DNA of 64,000 nucleotides from Eretmocerus hayati (GCA_029851415.1 CM056743.1:121922305-121986304); one strand, 5' to 3'. Positions 47,901 to 60,729 are shown, counted from the stretch's first letter. Notes: a model not told the origin generated them from the letters alone. A program made the numbers and translations.

Positions 47901-48799
47901 CTTAAGATTGAAAGAATCATCTCTGCGTGCAAGCTTATTCATAATGGCTGAGCAGTCAAAAGTTGAGATTTTTTAGAATTACTGCAGCGATCCCAAACGA
48001 GCGTCCATTTAAAAAATAATTGCTCAGTTGCTGATCGATTCTCAAAATGAGGCAATTCAGATTGTTCCACTTCTCACTCTGATGCATTTAATCATAGATT
48101 ACGCCACCTGTCAGTCTGAATTCCGGAAAATGCAACTTATTGTAAGGAGAGTGTATCATTGTAAATATTCTGGGATTACCAGAGGGTCAATGTAGCAATA
48201 GTAAAGTTGAAAGAGAGCATTACAAAATTCCTACAAAATTTTATTGAGTGGGAACAATTATGCGATTGAAGAAAGAAAAAAGTCATCGCCCGCTAAATAT
48301 AGTTTCTCTGTTTGATGAATATTGAAATCAATAAAAATAGTGACGCCCCTAAGAATTCAATCGATGTTTTCTATCTGATCCGGTATCTCAAATATTGGTA
48401 CAGAGAACCTTTGGCTTTCCTCTCTTATAGTTTGCCAAAACGAGCAACGAAAAGCATATGCAAACTTCTTTTGGTGAATATCCACGAATCATGGAACATG
48501 AACAAAAGTTGTACAGTTATAAAAGAGAAATTCTCAGATTCATTTCGACGTTGTGTCTCACTTTGTAGTCAACTGCATCAAATAATTTAAGTCAATATGC
48601 TTCTATTAACTCATTTTCACATTATGCTACTAAATTTGAACATTTTTGCCTGAACCAAAAGAATTCAGGCCCCTTTTCCGTTTCGCAGTCTGACTCGGAT
48701 CAAGTTTTCTCATCATTATATCATGATCATTATTATTACCATCATCATCATTATGTGATAAAATATCCAGCTAAATTATGTACGTACGGATACCGTGTA
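44939..48799. other. No gene recognised
   Basis: About 3.9 kb. Region 45290-45830 is rich in TATATCGG and CACACGCAC-like alternating sequence with overlapping frames on both strands. A minus-strand frame at 46178-46465 includes an AAAAAGAAAAAAAA run and looks like chance. No exon with both splice sites, RNA gene or repeat family is recognised. Confidence 0.4.
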
Positions 48800-50222
48800 T
48801 CGGGTTGCCTATATCTATAGGTGGAAGGAATGAAGTATAATGTGTGGTCGTATGGATCATGGATGGGTTCGTAAGTACATTGAAGTAGTCGGATGGATGG
48901 ATGACCTGATCCAGTCTAGGCCGATTTGAAACGATCAGGGACGTTCTGGTACGATTTGGTACGATCTAGGACTTTCTGAAGCGGTCTGAAATGGTCTCAC
49001 CCGGTCTGGAATGGTAAGGTACGATCAGAGCCATTCTGGTACGGTCTGGCACGATCTGGTATGGTCTGAAACGTTTTTGAATGGTCTGAAACAGTCTGGG
49101 ATGATCTGGGACGCTTGCGACTATCTGGAACGGTCTGGCACGATCTGGGGCGTTCTGGTACGGTCTGAGATGGTCTGAAAGGATTTGGAATGGTCTGGAA
49201 TGGTGGTTAGGTACGATCTGGCACTGTCTAAAATCATGTCGGATAGCCTGGAATGGTCTCGGATATTCTGGGTTGATCTGGTCTAAGCTGAACCAGGGCC
49301 GAGCTAAGCTGGCTAAAATATAACACGCACTGTAAAAAATTGGTTGAATTTTCAACCAACATTTCAACCAGCTGGTTGAATTTTTCATTCAACCAACTGG
49401 TTGAATTTTCATCCAAGCAATGATATCCCGTGATGGATGGATTGATGGATGATGGGTGGATGGGTGGATGGGCAGATGGATGGATGGATGGGTGATGGGT
49501 GGATGGATGGATGATGGTTGGATGAGTGGAGAAGAGGGATGAAGAGTGAATGGGTAATTGGATGGATAATAGATGCATGATGGATGGGTGGATGATGGAT
49601 GGATGGATGGACCCATCACCCATTCATCCATCCATCCATTACGCCATCCATACATCCATCCACCGATCCTCCATCCATTCTTCGATCCATTCATAGATCC
49701 CATCCATCATCCATCCATCAATCCATCAGTCCACCCTTCTATCCATCTTTATCCACCCATAAGACCATCCACCATATTCTACCCCCCACACGTATGCAAC
49801 CTGATATGCAGGAACCTCACGAACATATTGTGATACCACATTGGTTGAATATTCAACCAGTTGGTTCAATTTTGCGTTCAACCAGTGGTTGAATGAAAAC
49901 TTCCACCAGTTGGTTGAAGTTTTTCGGAAAAATTTTCTACAGTGCGGGTGTGGGTTATGGATGGGGGCGCGGGAGATCCGGTACATGGGTAGGCTAATGA
50001 GTGGGTATAACTACACGGGTTGGTAGGTGGTTATAGCTATTAGCGGCATGACTTCAACAAAATGTCATATTTGCGAACTTCATAAGGCTTCTGCCCTTTT
50101 CTGATACCATAAATTGATCATCAACCATCATCTTACAAAAGTCATTTGTGGGCTACAAAACGGTTCTAGGGCCTCTGACTTATCAAGAACATTCATTCAA
50201 CGAGCGGTGGCGAGAAAGGCAA
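48800..50222 (-). repeat. Composite minisatellite-bearing repeat, copy E4 (inverted, with a nested MITE)
   Basis: Read on the minus strand, the head GTTATTGCCTTTCTCGCCAC, CCGCTCGTTGAATGAATG, TTCTTGATAAGTCAGAGGCC (about 50222-50165) matches E1-E3. The degenerate 10-11 bp array appears on the plus strand as TCTGGTACGATCTGG-type units at 48885-49300. GATGG-rich sequence lies at 48860-48900 and 49430-49600. An inverted-repeat element (49326-49946) separates parts of it. The distal boundary is approximate. Confidence 0.62.
49326..49946. mobile_element. MITE with CGCACTGTA..GGTTGAA ends around a GATG/CATC palindrome
   Basis: The ends CGCACTGTAAAAAATTGGTT and (inverse) AAAATTTTCTACAGTGCG bracket mirrored blocks of TTGGTTGAATTTTCAACCAA type (49340-49420 and 49842-49920). 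The centre is a (GATG)n-rich half (49430-49610) facing a (CATC)n-rich half (49611-49750), so nearly the whole element can fold back. Open frames inside are low-complexity artefacts. Confidence 0.68.
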
Positions 50223-53200
50223 TAACGCTAGTGACAATTAGGGAAATCGCATTCTCGTTTAGTTCAGAACCAAATAATTGAATCCTAGATAGTATTCCGA
50301 AGGATCGTCCTTACAGATGATGAATCTTCATATAATTGACTCTATCTCGTAGGACTAGAGCTGTTATTGAATGTCAGAAGCAGCTTTGTGGTGCAAAATA
50401 TTTATTTGCGAAGTTTCGCCATCGAGCTTTGATGACCTCACCAAAGGCCTCAAATAAATGGATTATTTTGATGGCTCGTTTCCAGATTTGATCCTGAGCT
50501 TACACTCGTATTCCACATCCTGGCAGAAATTCACTTCATTCCCATCACTGGCGCGCTTCTTCGACTTGATTTTTCGAAGTTGTTGTGCTGCTAACCTCGG
50601 ATTGATGGACGCAACATCTTGATATTCCATCCCAGTCTACAGAGTAACTGACCCTGAGATACGATTGTAGAATGTGAAACGGAAATTTTTTTGGGCCTCA
50701 AAAATTTATGTAATGATTCTGCTACATCTCATTTTCATAACCCATTTAATTTGAAAAAACAAATTTCATGATAATCTTCCACGTGGATCCAAAAATTATC
50801 GCGACGATATAATGAAGTGAGTTCATGGTGCTATAGCTCATCGCTACATCAGCGTGACTGTCTGTAAACCACGGCAAAACAGTTTCACCACCAGCAGCGC
50901 AGACATAAGTATTCACTCATAGAGTCGCATGCATATCATTATCGGTCTCGCGTTTTCGCAAGCTACAACGACCTTTTTGCACCTGCACCTATATCCAATC
51001 CGCAAGAATCTACATTCAAGACATTACAAACCGATCAACAAGCTTTGTATACCATACCCTTACACTGGAGGTGTAGTACACCCAATCAAGTATCAGGTGT
51101 AGGTATATAATACTATCTCGAGGCGGTGTATCGCTGGTATCCAACAACTTTTGCGAAACCGATCCAAGTGCAATTGACGCTGTTCAAAGCTTGCAATCGC
51201 AAGTGAATGGAATCAGCCGGGGGGTATTAGAAATAAGTAGGTATGCGAGTAGGAATTTATGAGAAGAGTGACACATTTTAAGTCTCGCTCTGAGATGATG
51301 TTTTCTCGCAGAGCCCGAGGCGCCATTACTTACTGATTCTTTCCGGAATGCCCCAGACTCTCTGTGTACCGATGCATTTATTGCATATTGCCAAGTGTGT
51401 GAGTAAAATAGTGAGCGTATATGTACTCGGAGAGCAAAAAGCCGACATAGCACGAATATTGAATGGAAAGCCCAACGTGACGGCCACTTTGCCACTTGTG
51501 TAAGTCATCGACTATGTGCCTGTACGTGCAGTCTAGACGAGTTTGCCATGCAAATTCTTCCGAAGTTGAGTGAAGAGGGTAGGGGAGGGGGCATGATTAA
51601 CAGTGGATGTTTCCAAGAATGAGTATCGGCTGCTAGAGCTATTTTACATTTGCAACGGGATATAGACTCATTTAGTAGGTCTGTGATTAAAAAATTTTAA
51701 ATTGACGGAAATTCTTGCAATTAGCTCGATGAAGCTACGTTGGATATGATTTGTGAGGGTTTCCGTACAGAGCGTAGCTTTACGAACCGTAGCTTTGCTT
51801 TAGATGCACTCGAAAATACCGTATAAATTTGTTGAGTTGATTATGGTATTGAGAGATTTTTGTGAGAAATGAGTTGGGGTAAGCCGAGACGTACATCCTG
51901 ATCGATCTCAGGATTTGAGAATTTTGAGTAAAACTATTCAGGTGTATCGAGACTGATAAAACAGAATGACTGACTTCTGATGATTGTTAAGAACGATTGC
52001 CCATAAAGAGGCATTGCATTTCATCTGAATCGAAAAAACCTTGTGCACGGTTTGTGTATACCGGCATTGTGTACGAATGTATCACAAACTAAATTCAATG
52101 TTCATTCAATAACTCTCGATTGGGCTTGAGTCCATATCTGTAAATTGAGTCCAACATGAAAAAGCCATCATTTTGGAACTTCTTACCTCATTTATCGATG
52201 GGTACATCTTTACGGTAAATGTTGATCACAAGAAATCATTTTGATCCATATGCATGATGACGGAATTGAATGAATATCCTCGATCTGAATTTCAAATCAC
52301 TTTTTTCTGGATTTCATGAAAGATTCATCTATTTATATAAAACTGTGTTTAAGAAAGCAGTAACAAGTAGAGCAAGGAATGAACTTTTTGCGCCGGTAAA
52401 TCTGAAATAGTACGAAACAGCACAAAAAAGTAGAGTGCATAGAAAAAAGATGGCAATATAAAAGAAGCACGAGCAATAAATACGATGTCAATCTGCATGA
52501 AAGATGTGAGCTCTCGGCGTGGCAAACAAGAGAACGCGGTGCACGTGTCAGTGACGGACTTGTGTATACGGTATCGAATCACGAGCCGGAGGTAGGTTAT
52601 ATCATTGAATCAAATATACCCCAACCCGTTTGACATTCCATGATTTTCGTAATTCCACTGAGCATGTGCATAATACTGTTGTAGTCGAGGCTGTGGTGAG
52701 ATGGTGCCACTACAATTTCAGACAATTGGAAAGTTCCGTGGAGCTCTAAAAGTGTATCACCTCCTGAGTGTGACCCCACAAGAATTTTCGGAAGAAATTG
52801 AAAATTACCGGTTTGGTGCAGTTTTGAAGTAGAAGAGCTGTTTACTGCCGTTTTTTTCTTTATCGGTGGAAATGACATATGAAATCATCAGTAGTTATGG
52901 CAATAAAACTGAGATATTGTCGAGGATACTTCTAATCTCATGTACGTTAAAGATTTGTGGTGACATCTTTATTTCTTGACATGTTCGCTGCGAAGGCGAA
53001 ATCGCGATTTCGGTCTAGATTGCGAGAGAGTACAAATGCGCGTTTGAGCAGTTACACAAGCCAAACCTTTTGGAAAGTCATCTGTTTAGCATCTATCTAC
53101 AGTATTTCTATGAATTTTAGTGGGCCGTACTGGTGGGGCGCAACAATTTTTCTCCAACGCGGGTTACATTTCCGAGGATGATGGGTATTATCGCCCGAAC

Positions 53201-53418
53201 CATCGAGTACACTGTCATCAGCCCCCAGGAGGACTTGCGCTTTGATATCTCATCCAGGCGTACTATGATTGTGGCCATGGTTTTACCTCTGGTGCATTGC
53301 TAAATCTGATATTTTGGGCTGCAGTTCATCAACGGACTTCAAATCTCTCAAGCACGGGGAATGATATTGGCTTAACAGAATCTTTTTTGTTACTATGTTT
53401 CCAGTGCCAACAGTCATA
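50223..53418. other. No gene supported; one weak minus-strand exon candidate
   Basis: Two minus-strand frames overlap near 51326-51508, both open into a GTAAGT donor at 51333-51328. One begins MAKWPSRWAFHSIF and the other is rich in hydrophobic residues, but no family is recognised and the frames compete. The rest shows no gene, RNA or repeat. Confidence 0.35.
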
Positions 53419-54263
53419 TACCGTCAAATTGGGTAAGTTTGGTACAATGGGTGCAACTTTGGTACCTACACCCGTGAAAAATGACTTCCAAAGCCGCGTT
53501 CGGCAAGGTAAATGACTCTTTCGCTTTGAAACCCGTTCCCTTCGATTGGGAAATACATAAACAGCGTGTCAAGCCAACGCATATCCCGCGTGAATTATTG
53601 TGGTTGTTCATCGAAACTTTTTACAAAGAGGCTGATTTAGCAGCGATACGCAAGTGGTCCAGTTAGCGTACCTGGCAAGAAGTGTTCCGGAACGAACTAC
53701 GGGTGTATAATGCTACATTCCCATCACATATATCACCATATTGAAGAAACCATCGTTACATTAGGATATTTACAGCATTTAGAATTTAAATGAATGAAAA
53801 ACAGGGAAAAAATCGATGAAAAAGTGTACCAAAGTTACCCCACTCTCCGTAAGAAGCATGAGAATAGGGTAACTCCAGTACAACTTCCTATGACAGCTTC
53901 TAGAAATTTTGCCTTGAGTCGAGTGATGGTCTACAAGGTTTTAGAATGTTTCAAACAGCTTAAAATAAGACTTCTGAACGATTAAAATTAGTTTATTCAC
54001 ATGGTGGTCGGTAGATTTGAAATATTTTGTAAGTGTACCAAAGTTGCCCCATCGGGGTCTAACTTTGGTACACTTCTTCAACTGCTAATAGCTCCAGCTC
54101 AGACACATCAAGTTGAACTTTGTAACCCGTCAATCGAGAGCTGAGACTGTAAGCTTTAGATTGACTTCTAATGGAAGTAGGTTTTGTCAATGTATGGAGG
54201 AATGCCGAGTCAAACGAAATAAAAAGCACCGAAAACGTACCAAAATTACCAAATTTGACGGTA
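53419..54263. mobile_element. TA-flanked non-autonomous element with CCGTCAAATTGGGTAA ends
   Basis: Ends CCGTCAAATTGGGTAAGTTT (from 53421) and its inverse (to 54261), with TA on each side (53419-53420 and 54262-54263). Inside, TACCAAAGTTACCCCA-like motifs recur: TTTGGTACAATGGGTGCAAC (53440), GTACCAAAGTTACCCC (53826), GTACCAAAGTTGCCCC (54035) and the inverse ACTTTGGTACACTT (54063). No transposase frame. The TIR resembles that at 2658-4377. Confidence 0.75.
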
Positions 54264-57200
54264 GCTCATAAAAGGAAGGATTACACAAGTGGAAGACGCG
54301 TTGGGAGCACACGTTTTACGATTTAGCTGAAACTTTTCTCCTCGCGTAAATTGAAGATTACTCGAGTTAGATTGAACATTTCACTACGTATCCTAACTTA
54401 ATTTGTAGGTCTTAAAATGAGCTTTCAAATGAGATGAGATACGTTGAAAATGTTCGGATTTAAAGCGAGTAATCTGCTATATATTGCTCGGAGTAGTGTA
54501 ACCAGTGAGTGATTGCGTAAAGAAAGGAGATCGGGCGAGAACTCGCGCAAATCAAGAGTCCAACGTTAAAACTGTCTTGTCCACATATTCATTATAACAT
54601 ATACACCAAGGAATGATCACGATACAAGCCAGTGGATATGTATCCGCTAGTTGGAGTGGTCCGAAACTCAAGAAAAATGGGCCCCACCAGTGGACCCCAT
54701 CGCAGTGAACGTGTTAAAGAAGAAACGAGCATTTTCTGAGATGGGTCAGAATGACCCCATGTGGAGTGAACGCGTCTCCACGGAGGTGTGGGGGCAAAGA
54801 GCTAATTGTAAATCTCTTTACATTTTTGAATATAGTGATTATTTAAAAAATGGCAATGATAGTGAGTTTTCACTGTTTACAGGGACGCGAATCATTTTCA
54901 TCGAAAACTACTTAGCTCAAGCGCTGAAGTTTACTGTACCACCAAAAGAAGCAAAGAAAAAATGAGCGAGTGGGAAGAAGCGAGCACCCATTACCTTCAA
55001 AGATTAGATCGAAAATTAAACATCGTGGGGCAATGAGCTTCATCATCACAAGAAGTCTCGAGAGTGAGAAGTATGTACTACATCAGGTTTGAGGAAGTAA
55101 CGATTTTCTACAAGCTGCACGAACGAGGCCAATAAAATATATGGAGCACCAGCGAAGCAAAAGATTTGCACTTCTCGGCGCATCGCGGGTATTTTGCTCG
55201 GCTCTAAGTGTATAATATATATAGTATTATATTATATATCGAGCGCGCGATCTTCGTGAGAAAGCTCGTGGAAAATTGCCAAGTATACACGAGAGCAACA
55301 GTTGCAGGCATTAGTCGCGTAGAGACAAATTTAATTCAATTAGCAGCCACGGTAAGGATATGTTGTGTACTCGGATTCCCATCAAGCGAGAAGCTATCGG
55401 GATCAGCCATTATATTATACTCCTTGGTGGCTCGTTATTACGCCTGACGGAGTGTGCACACTTTACTTTATCACTCGCTAATTCTGATACCTGTTATGTC
55501 GTCCGACCTTATGTATACAAATATACATCCGACATCATTATCCAAATTTCCGATTTTTCCACGGCTAGTTGTCCTTAGCTCACTTTTTTTCTGATATTAT
55601 TGATAAAAATCATACGGTAGAGAGATTTTTGCGTCGCTCCAAATGCAGTAATCGTGAATCATCGATGTCGATTTTCTTCATGTCCTTGCTAGAAAAATTA
55701 TACGCTCGTGTGACAGTAGATTCTGAGCTACACAATGTATGGAACACTGCCGCATGCCATTCAGAGGGATGTCAGCTTGTCCGTCAGATGCGTGAAATTT
55801 TTTTCTCCAACTCAAAGAGATTTTGTATGCTGACAATGAGTAGTACGCATAGAGCTGTAATATAACAAGATGCTTAAGGCGAGCAACGCGCTGTTCGGGC
55901 CTTGGAACATGTTTGTAAGGACTGTTAACAGTCTAGCCGTGTTTCTAGCGATGAACATTCACTTTGCCCGCGAGTCATTTATACAATGAAGAGAGTCAGG
56001 TATTCCGGGGTGAGCATCGCCTCAAACTTTCGCTTTTTGCGTCTCTGATGGGTGAAGCTCTCGGGACTTGGACTAATTCTGACGATGCCTAAACTTTCAA
56101 TGAGGAGATGTAACAACTCACCGAACTCAAATTAGATTATGCTATCCTCTCAGAACATACGCAGCTATTGCAATAATTCATCAGATGTTATTTGACTTGC
56201 TTCAGTGTTAGTATTTTGGTTCAGGTTTTAGCCATTTTGACCATAATTTACGGCTGGTTTTTTCTCCAGGTTTTCGTTTGGGTTCCTTTCTAAAAATGCG
56301 GCCTGGATCGTCAAAGTGAGTTACAATGGGGGTGCGTAAGGGTACGTAGGGCTAATCGTAAGCTATTGTAAAAACAAGTTCGGGTCCTTAATATCTTGAA
56401 GTCGTCATAATGAGTCCGGGTTAAGATATAAAAATTGTACGCTCAACGTTGCACCATCGGTATATTTTCGAATAATGATAGAAAACGTTTCCAGCAGTTC
56501 ACGCCCATAAATATTCGTTCAAGATGAGTCTTTTTCTGTTAGTTTCCCCAGAAAATCGAGAATCGAATCCGCGCTAGCGTGTTATGCACATAACTTTGAA
56601 TTGCTTTAACCGATTTGGAGTTTACAAAATGCATTCGAGAATTTGTTCAAACATTTATCGACGAATTTTTGGTGGAATTTCCTTGCGTCTCTTTCAAACA
56701 CTCGCGGGCAGCGATACTAAAAAAATCACAAAGCTTATATTTTTTCGGCATATGATTTGCTCTTTTCATTCTTTTTCCTCAATCTGTATGATGATAAAAC
56801 GTTCGTAAGTAAACTTTCAGCCTCTTCATGAGTTCACTGGAGCTTTTTCAATTCTCAAGGAACTTGAAGCTGGCGTTTTCCCTTCACAAAATTTTCTCAT
56901 CCAGAACTTCACAACCTATTTCATTGTACTTGTGGGATCACATCTACCGAGACCAATTCTTTTCAGTGTCAGTTTGAATGTAGTTAACGCTCGAATACAT
57001 CAAAAATTATCTCAAACGCAAATTTTGTATCAGTCATCAGCGTCTTCTCGTAGAGATGCTAATCACATAGATACGTAGGCAGTAGAGCACACGTGCTACG
57101 TTTGACTCTCTGAAACTATTTTCAATCGAAAGCTTCTCTGATTTCTGTAAAAAAACATCTCGTGCCGAAGTTGATCTGGAGCAGTTGGACTGGAGTTGCA

Positions 57201-59351
57201 GCTGTGGGACGGAACATGAAAATCCCAGGTATAGAATTCACGAGGCCGAGTCTAGCTCGAAAGTTCCTTCAACACCTGGATGCGTACATCTTTCGTTCTA
57301 TTGGATCAAATTGAGTCCAGCAAGTGGTGGTCTTGAAGGCAACTGTGTCGGACACCGATTACGAAGTAATTTTGTGGCCCAGAATCCACGTGCATGTGCC
57401 GGAAGTTCACATGTAACAAATTATGGCTCAATTTTCTGCGATTCTCATCAACCGATTGCCAACTTTCTGGGCTGATGGACGTCCATCCTAATAAACTACT
57501 GAACCGCCGATTATATAAAGATGGAGTACTGTTTCGTGATGGTGGAAAGTTATGAGTAAAGTTTTGCACGATGATATCCCAGCGAATTTCGGTAACTAAG
57601 ATTTAATACTTTCCAGCTATAGAATATGGATTCGATGTTGAATCTACAATTCTAGATTTTTGATATCATTAATTTTGAGTGGTTCGATTCACTACAGGCT
57701 ACAGTTCAGCCTCTGCAAATCTGGTAAAATTGGTATAAAGAGATAAACATGGGGAAAGGGCATAATTTACATGAATATATGAACAAAAAGGCGCATCACT
57801 GAAAGGGCATCTACTAATACGGCATTCCCTTTTTTTTTTTTTTTTTTATTCTCGAGGTTCGTGAACACTTTTTTCAAGCGGTAACTCAATTCATGGTGAG
57901 TTAGAACATTCCTCAGAGGGCTCAAGAAGCGAAGGGGCTGGAACAGGGCGTAATCACCAAAACACCCTTTTTCCACGCAGCTCCTGTAATGTGAACATTT
58001 TGGAACCCAGTAGTCAATACATATGGTAAAAACTTTATGGTTCTTGAATAAGTGACGTTATCATAGAGAGTAAGGTCTCCCGATTTCTACGATATTTCAG
58101 CTTTCTATCTTTGTAATTCGCAGAACAACTTCTAATCCGACATATGGCTCGGGGCGTAATCCCCTTTCCGCCCTCTTCTACTCATGCAAAACATTCAATA
58201 AGGCTGACACGCATGTAGACTGGCTTATTTTATCCATAGTATGTGTTATTTTCACAATCGATACTCTGAGTCAGGATACCTGATTTTACCAATTCGACGA
58301 CTATAAGATGATTTTCAATGTTGGTTCCGACGAGTCTTCCTGAAATACCATGTCCTCCAGTAAGTCAATTACATCCGCTCATAATAAAGCAATCCTCCAT
58401 ATCGCGGGTAAAGATCAACTCAACTTCAACCTCGTACAGTAAAATGATATCAGAATAAATCAGATCGGAATGTTATTGGTATGTTACCTGTGTGCACAGT
58501 GAGTCATACACCAACCGAATAAGTGCGTATCAGAATAAAAAAAAATAGCAAAAATCGATGTAAAATCATACGGGCTTGATTCATTAGATCATCGCGGAAC
58601 TCCGTGCTACGAGATAATCTCGATCACGGCCTAAGAGTGATTTAACAGAAGACGTATATTACCCGCATGCATCATCGGGCAAGGTCGTCTCATTAAGAAT
58701 AGCGTATAAAATCAATCGTTTCGCGCAACGAGAGCATAGACGACGACCAATAAATACCATATAGCTCTCTCTTTCTCTCATTTCTCACGCACAGGTACCA
58801 ATTTGAAAACGAGTCAACTGATATTAGTACGAGCATATCAGCTGCACGCATGTACCTTATTTCTTTTTCTATCACTGCTCCGCGATGACTGCGACGCTCT
58901 TGTACGTCCGCGTAAGTGAGACACGCGATTGGCAAATAATATTGATTGCGTTCGATGTATTATATTCGGAAAATGAGTAGCCATAGCTACACTCGTATAG
59001 TTTCACACTGCATCAAACATCGGGACTCGATGATATTGGCTGCGACCGATGCTTGGACGTATATACTCATTCAACGCGGCATTATACGGCGGCATATGGC
59101 AAGGCAGAGCCGCGCGCAAGAGAAAGTGTCAATTGGTTTCAGCGATCTTTCCCAGCTCGAGAGCGGCGCGTATCTTTTATATCCGGCAATCGCTCGACGC
59201 GACGTGGGAAGCCAGTTACGCATACCTACCAATACCTTCTGTTTCCAAAGAGAGCGATGCAAAAATTTAAAGTTGAAATCATCCGATGATTAAACGACTC
59301 TGAGTGGCGCTCAATTTTCTCACGTTGCGGCTCATCCAAAGTATTCAAGAC
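54264..59351. other. No gene recognised
   Basis: About 5.1 kb. A palindromic block GGGCCCCACCAGTGGACCCC (54679-54698) followed by ATCGCAGTGAACGTGTTAAA repeats the motif at 10216. Open frames at 54651-54965, 55569-55865 and 57185-57475 (plus) have no recognisable domain or splice context. A T18 run lies at about 57830-57847. Confidence 0.4.
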
Positions 59352-59583
59352 GATCGCTGCGGTGGGTCCCGCGATTTTTCATTTTTCAATCTTTCCCAAT
59401 CTGAAATGCAGATTCGAAAAATATCGCTTGTGAGAATTTTCGAAGGTGACTCGATCACTTTGCCGAGGACATAAACAATGGGCTGAAGAACAATTTACTC
59501 CCGTAAACAGACATATCTGTCAGAATACGGGTGTTCTGTTCATGACCGAAATAAAATCACGAAAAATCGGCCCCGCAGCGAAC
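59352..59583. mobile_element. Short MITE (ATCGCTGCGG ends), copy 2
   Basis: The left end GATCGCTGCGGTGGGTCCCG followed by CGATTTTTC is mirrored by GAAAAATCGGCCCCGCAGCG at the right. The inner block GACCGAAATAAAATCACG matches, inverted, the left part of copy 1 at 39258-39426. About 230 bp. No coding frame. Confidence 0.65.
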
Positions 59584-60509
59584 GCGTTAGCTATTCCTAT
59601 CCAATGACATTCACGTTTTCCCGTTCGTTAATTTTTGAATGCGAAAATATTTTTACTGGGATTCAAAAACGCCAAAGCGACTATCAATCGAGTTATTCGA
59701 GATCGGCCGAGCTTTACTACAATCAACGGGTTGCAATAGCCGCCTGGCTGTTGATTCGGGCGTCAGTAGTTACAGACGAGTTGAGTCAGACGGCACGAGA
59801 GCGCGCTTCAACGTAAATTCCTCGCTATTATACAGTATGTGAATCACATGGTGCGCAAGATAGTAAGCGTAAAATATGTATTGATGAATTCGCATCGATT
59901 GTGCACGATAGGTTCACAGCGTGATAGTATGAAAGGCTCGCGCACTCGCTTCCATTCACAAGTGCGCGCAGGCTGGTGGGTGGGTGCGCGCTCTCGCACG
60001 TTCACAACTCTCTCTCTCTCACACACACACACGTAAAGTATTGTGTATATCCACAGGTAGCAGCCATCGCTCGAGCATACCTGGTGGTGGCTTCGTATAT
60101 AGGCACGTATGTTCATACAAAAGAAAAACGGACCAACACATGTGTGAATTTGTTAAAATTTTAGCGAGCTTATTATATGAGTGATATCGAGACATCGGTA
60201 TAAGCGCGGGATAATAGTAATAATGGTGAATGAACGATGCGATGGACGACAAACGTTTCAAACGTTTGATGGATGAGGACGATTCGGTATATGGGTGTGG
60301 GTGTATCACAGCTGCGCGCTCTCGGGGCCCGATAATGCACTCGCGTATACAAGTATATAATACCTAATGCGAGTCGCAGCTTTATAGTAGTTGTACACAT
60401 ATCGCTGGCTTCCATATGACAACAAACGCACACTATACACGTGAAATCGTTGCGACTCGCACAGCTGACGATTCAAAATTCGTGTCGACCAGGTGCACGA
60501 TGAACTTAC
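59584..60509. other. No exon recognised; TC/CA simple repeat
   Basis: Contains (TC)n(CA)n at 60005-60032. If the gene starting at 60617 on the minus strand is real, this is its first intron, but no acceptor can be chosen with confidence. Open frames on both strands overlap. Confidence 0.4.
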
Positions 60510-60617
60510 CCGTGGTACAATATCAGAAGTTGTAACTGGAAACGAGATGATGTGGATACTTGTGCTGCTGCTGCCGAAGATGACGATAGCCTGAGCGATG
60601 CTGAAAATGGTCAGCAT
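60510..60617 (-). CDS. Candidate first coding exon of a secreted-protein gene (unrecognised)
   Basis: On the minus strand, an ATG at 60617-60615 opens 36 codons, MLTIFSIAQAIVIFG followed by a Ser-rich stretch and ending SDIVPR. The frame reaches a consensus donor CGG|GTAAGT (60509-60504) in phase 0. The N-terminus looks like a signal peptide (hydrophobic core of about 14 residues, then SSS). A TATA box lies about 110 bp upstream. A different ATG 22 nt upstream (60639-60637) has a better Kozak context (CACCCATGG), but its frame closes after 39 codons, before the donor, and could be an upstream ORF. The rest of the gene is not identified. Short signal-peptide first exons are common in insect cuticle, neuropeptide and other secreted-protein genes. 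Confidence 0.4.
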
Positions 60618-60721
60618 CGGCAGGAGCAACCGTCGCCATGGGTGCCCGATCGCACCAGCACGCTCTCGCAAACCAACGATAATGTTAGAGGCACTTTTTT
60701 CATACGTCCTCGATCTCTGGG

Positions 60722-60729
60722 CTTTTATA
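60722..60729 (-). promoter_or_regulatory. TATA box (TATAAAAG) upstream of the candidate secreted-protein exon
   Basis: The minus-strand sequence GGTATAAAAGCCC is a perfect metazoan TATA box. A start site about 25-30 bp downstream would fall near 60700, leaving roughly 80 nt of 5' UTR before the ATG at 60617. Further upstream (61041-61072) lies a GAGA-type (GA)n tract on this strand, of a kind often found at insect promoters. Confidence 0.45.

Noticed and set aside
49234..49892. Ile/His/Pro/Ser-rich open frames on both strands
   Set aside because: Translations of (CATC)n and (GATG)n tracts inside a palindromic element.
24605..50222. CRISPR-like array interpretation of the regularly spaced short repeats
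   Set aside because: The sequence is eukaryotic; the units are contiguous degenerate 10-11-mers without spacer/repeat alternation and no cas-like gene is present.
54651..54965. 104-codon frame with apparent charged C-terminus
   Set aside because: Its start lies in a dispersed palindromic repeat (54679-54698) and the rest lacks a domain; the neighbouring GACCCCATGTGGAGTGAACG block also looks repeat-derived.
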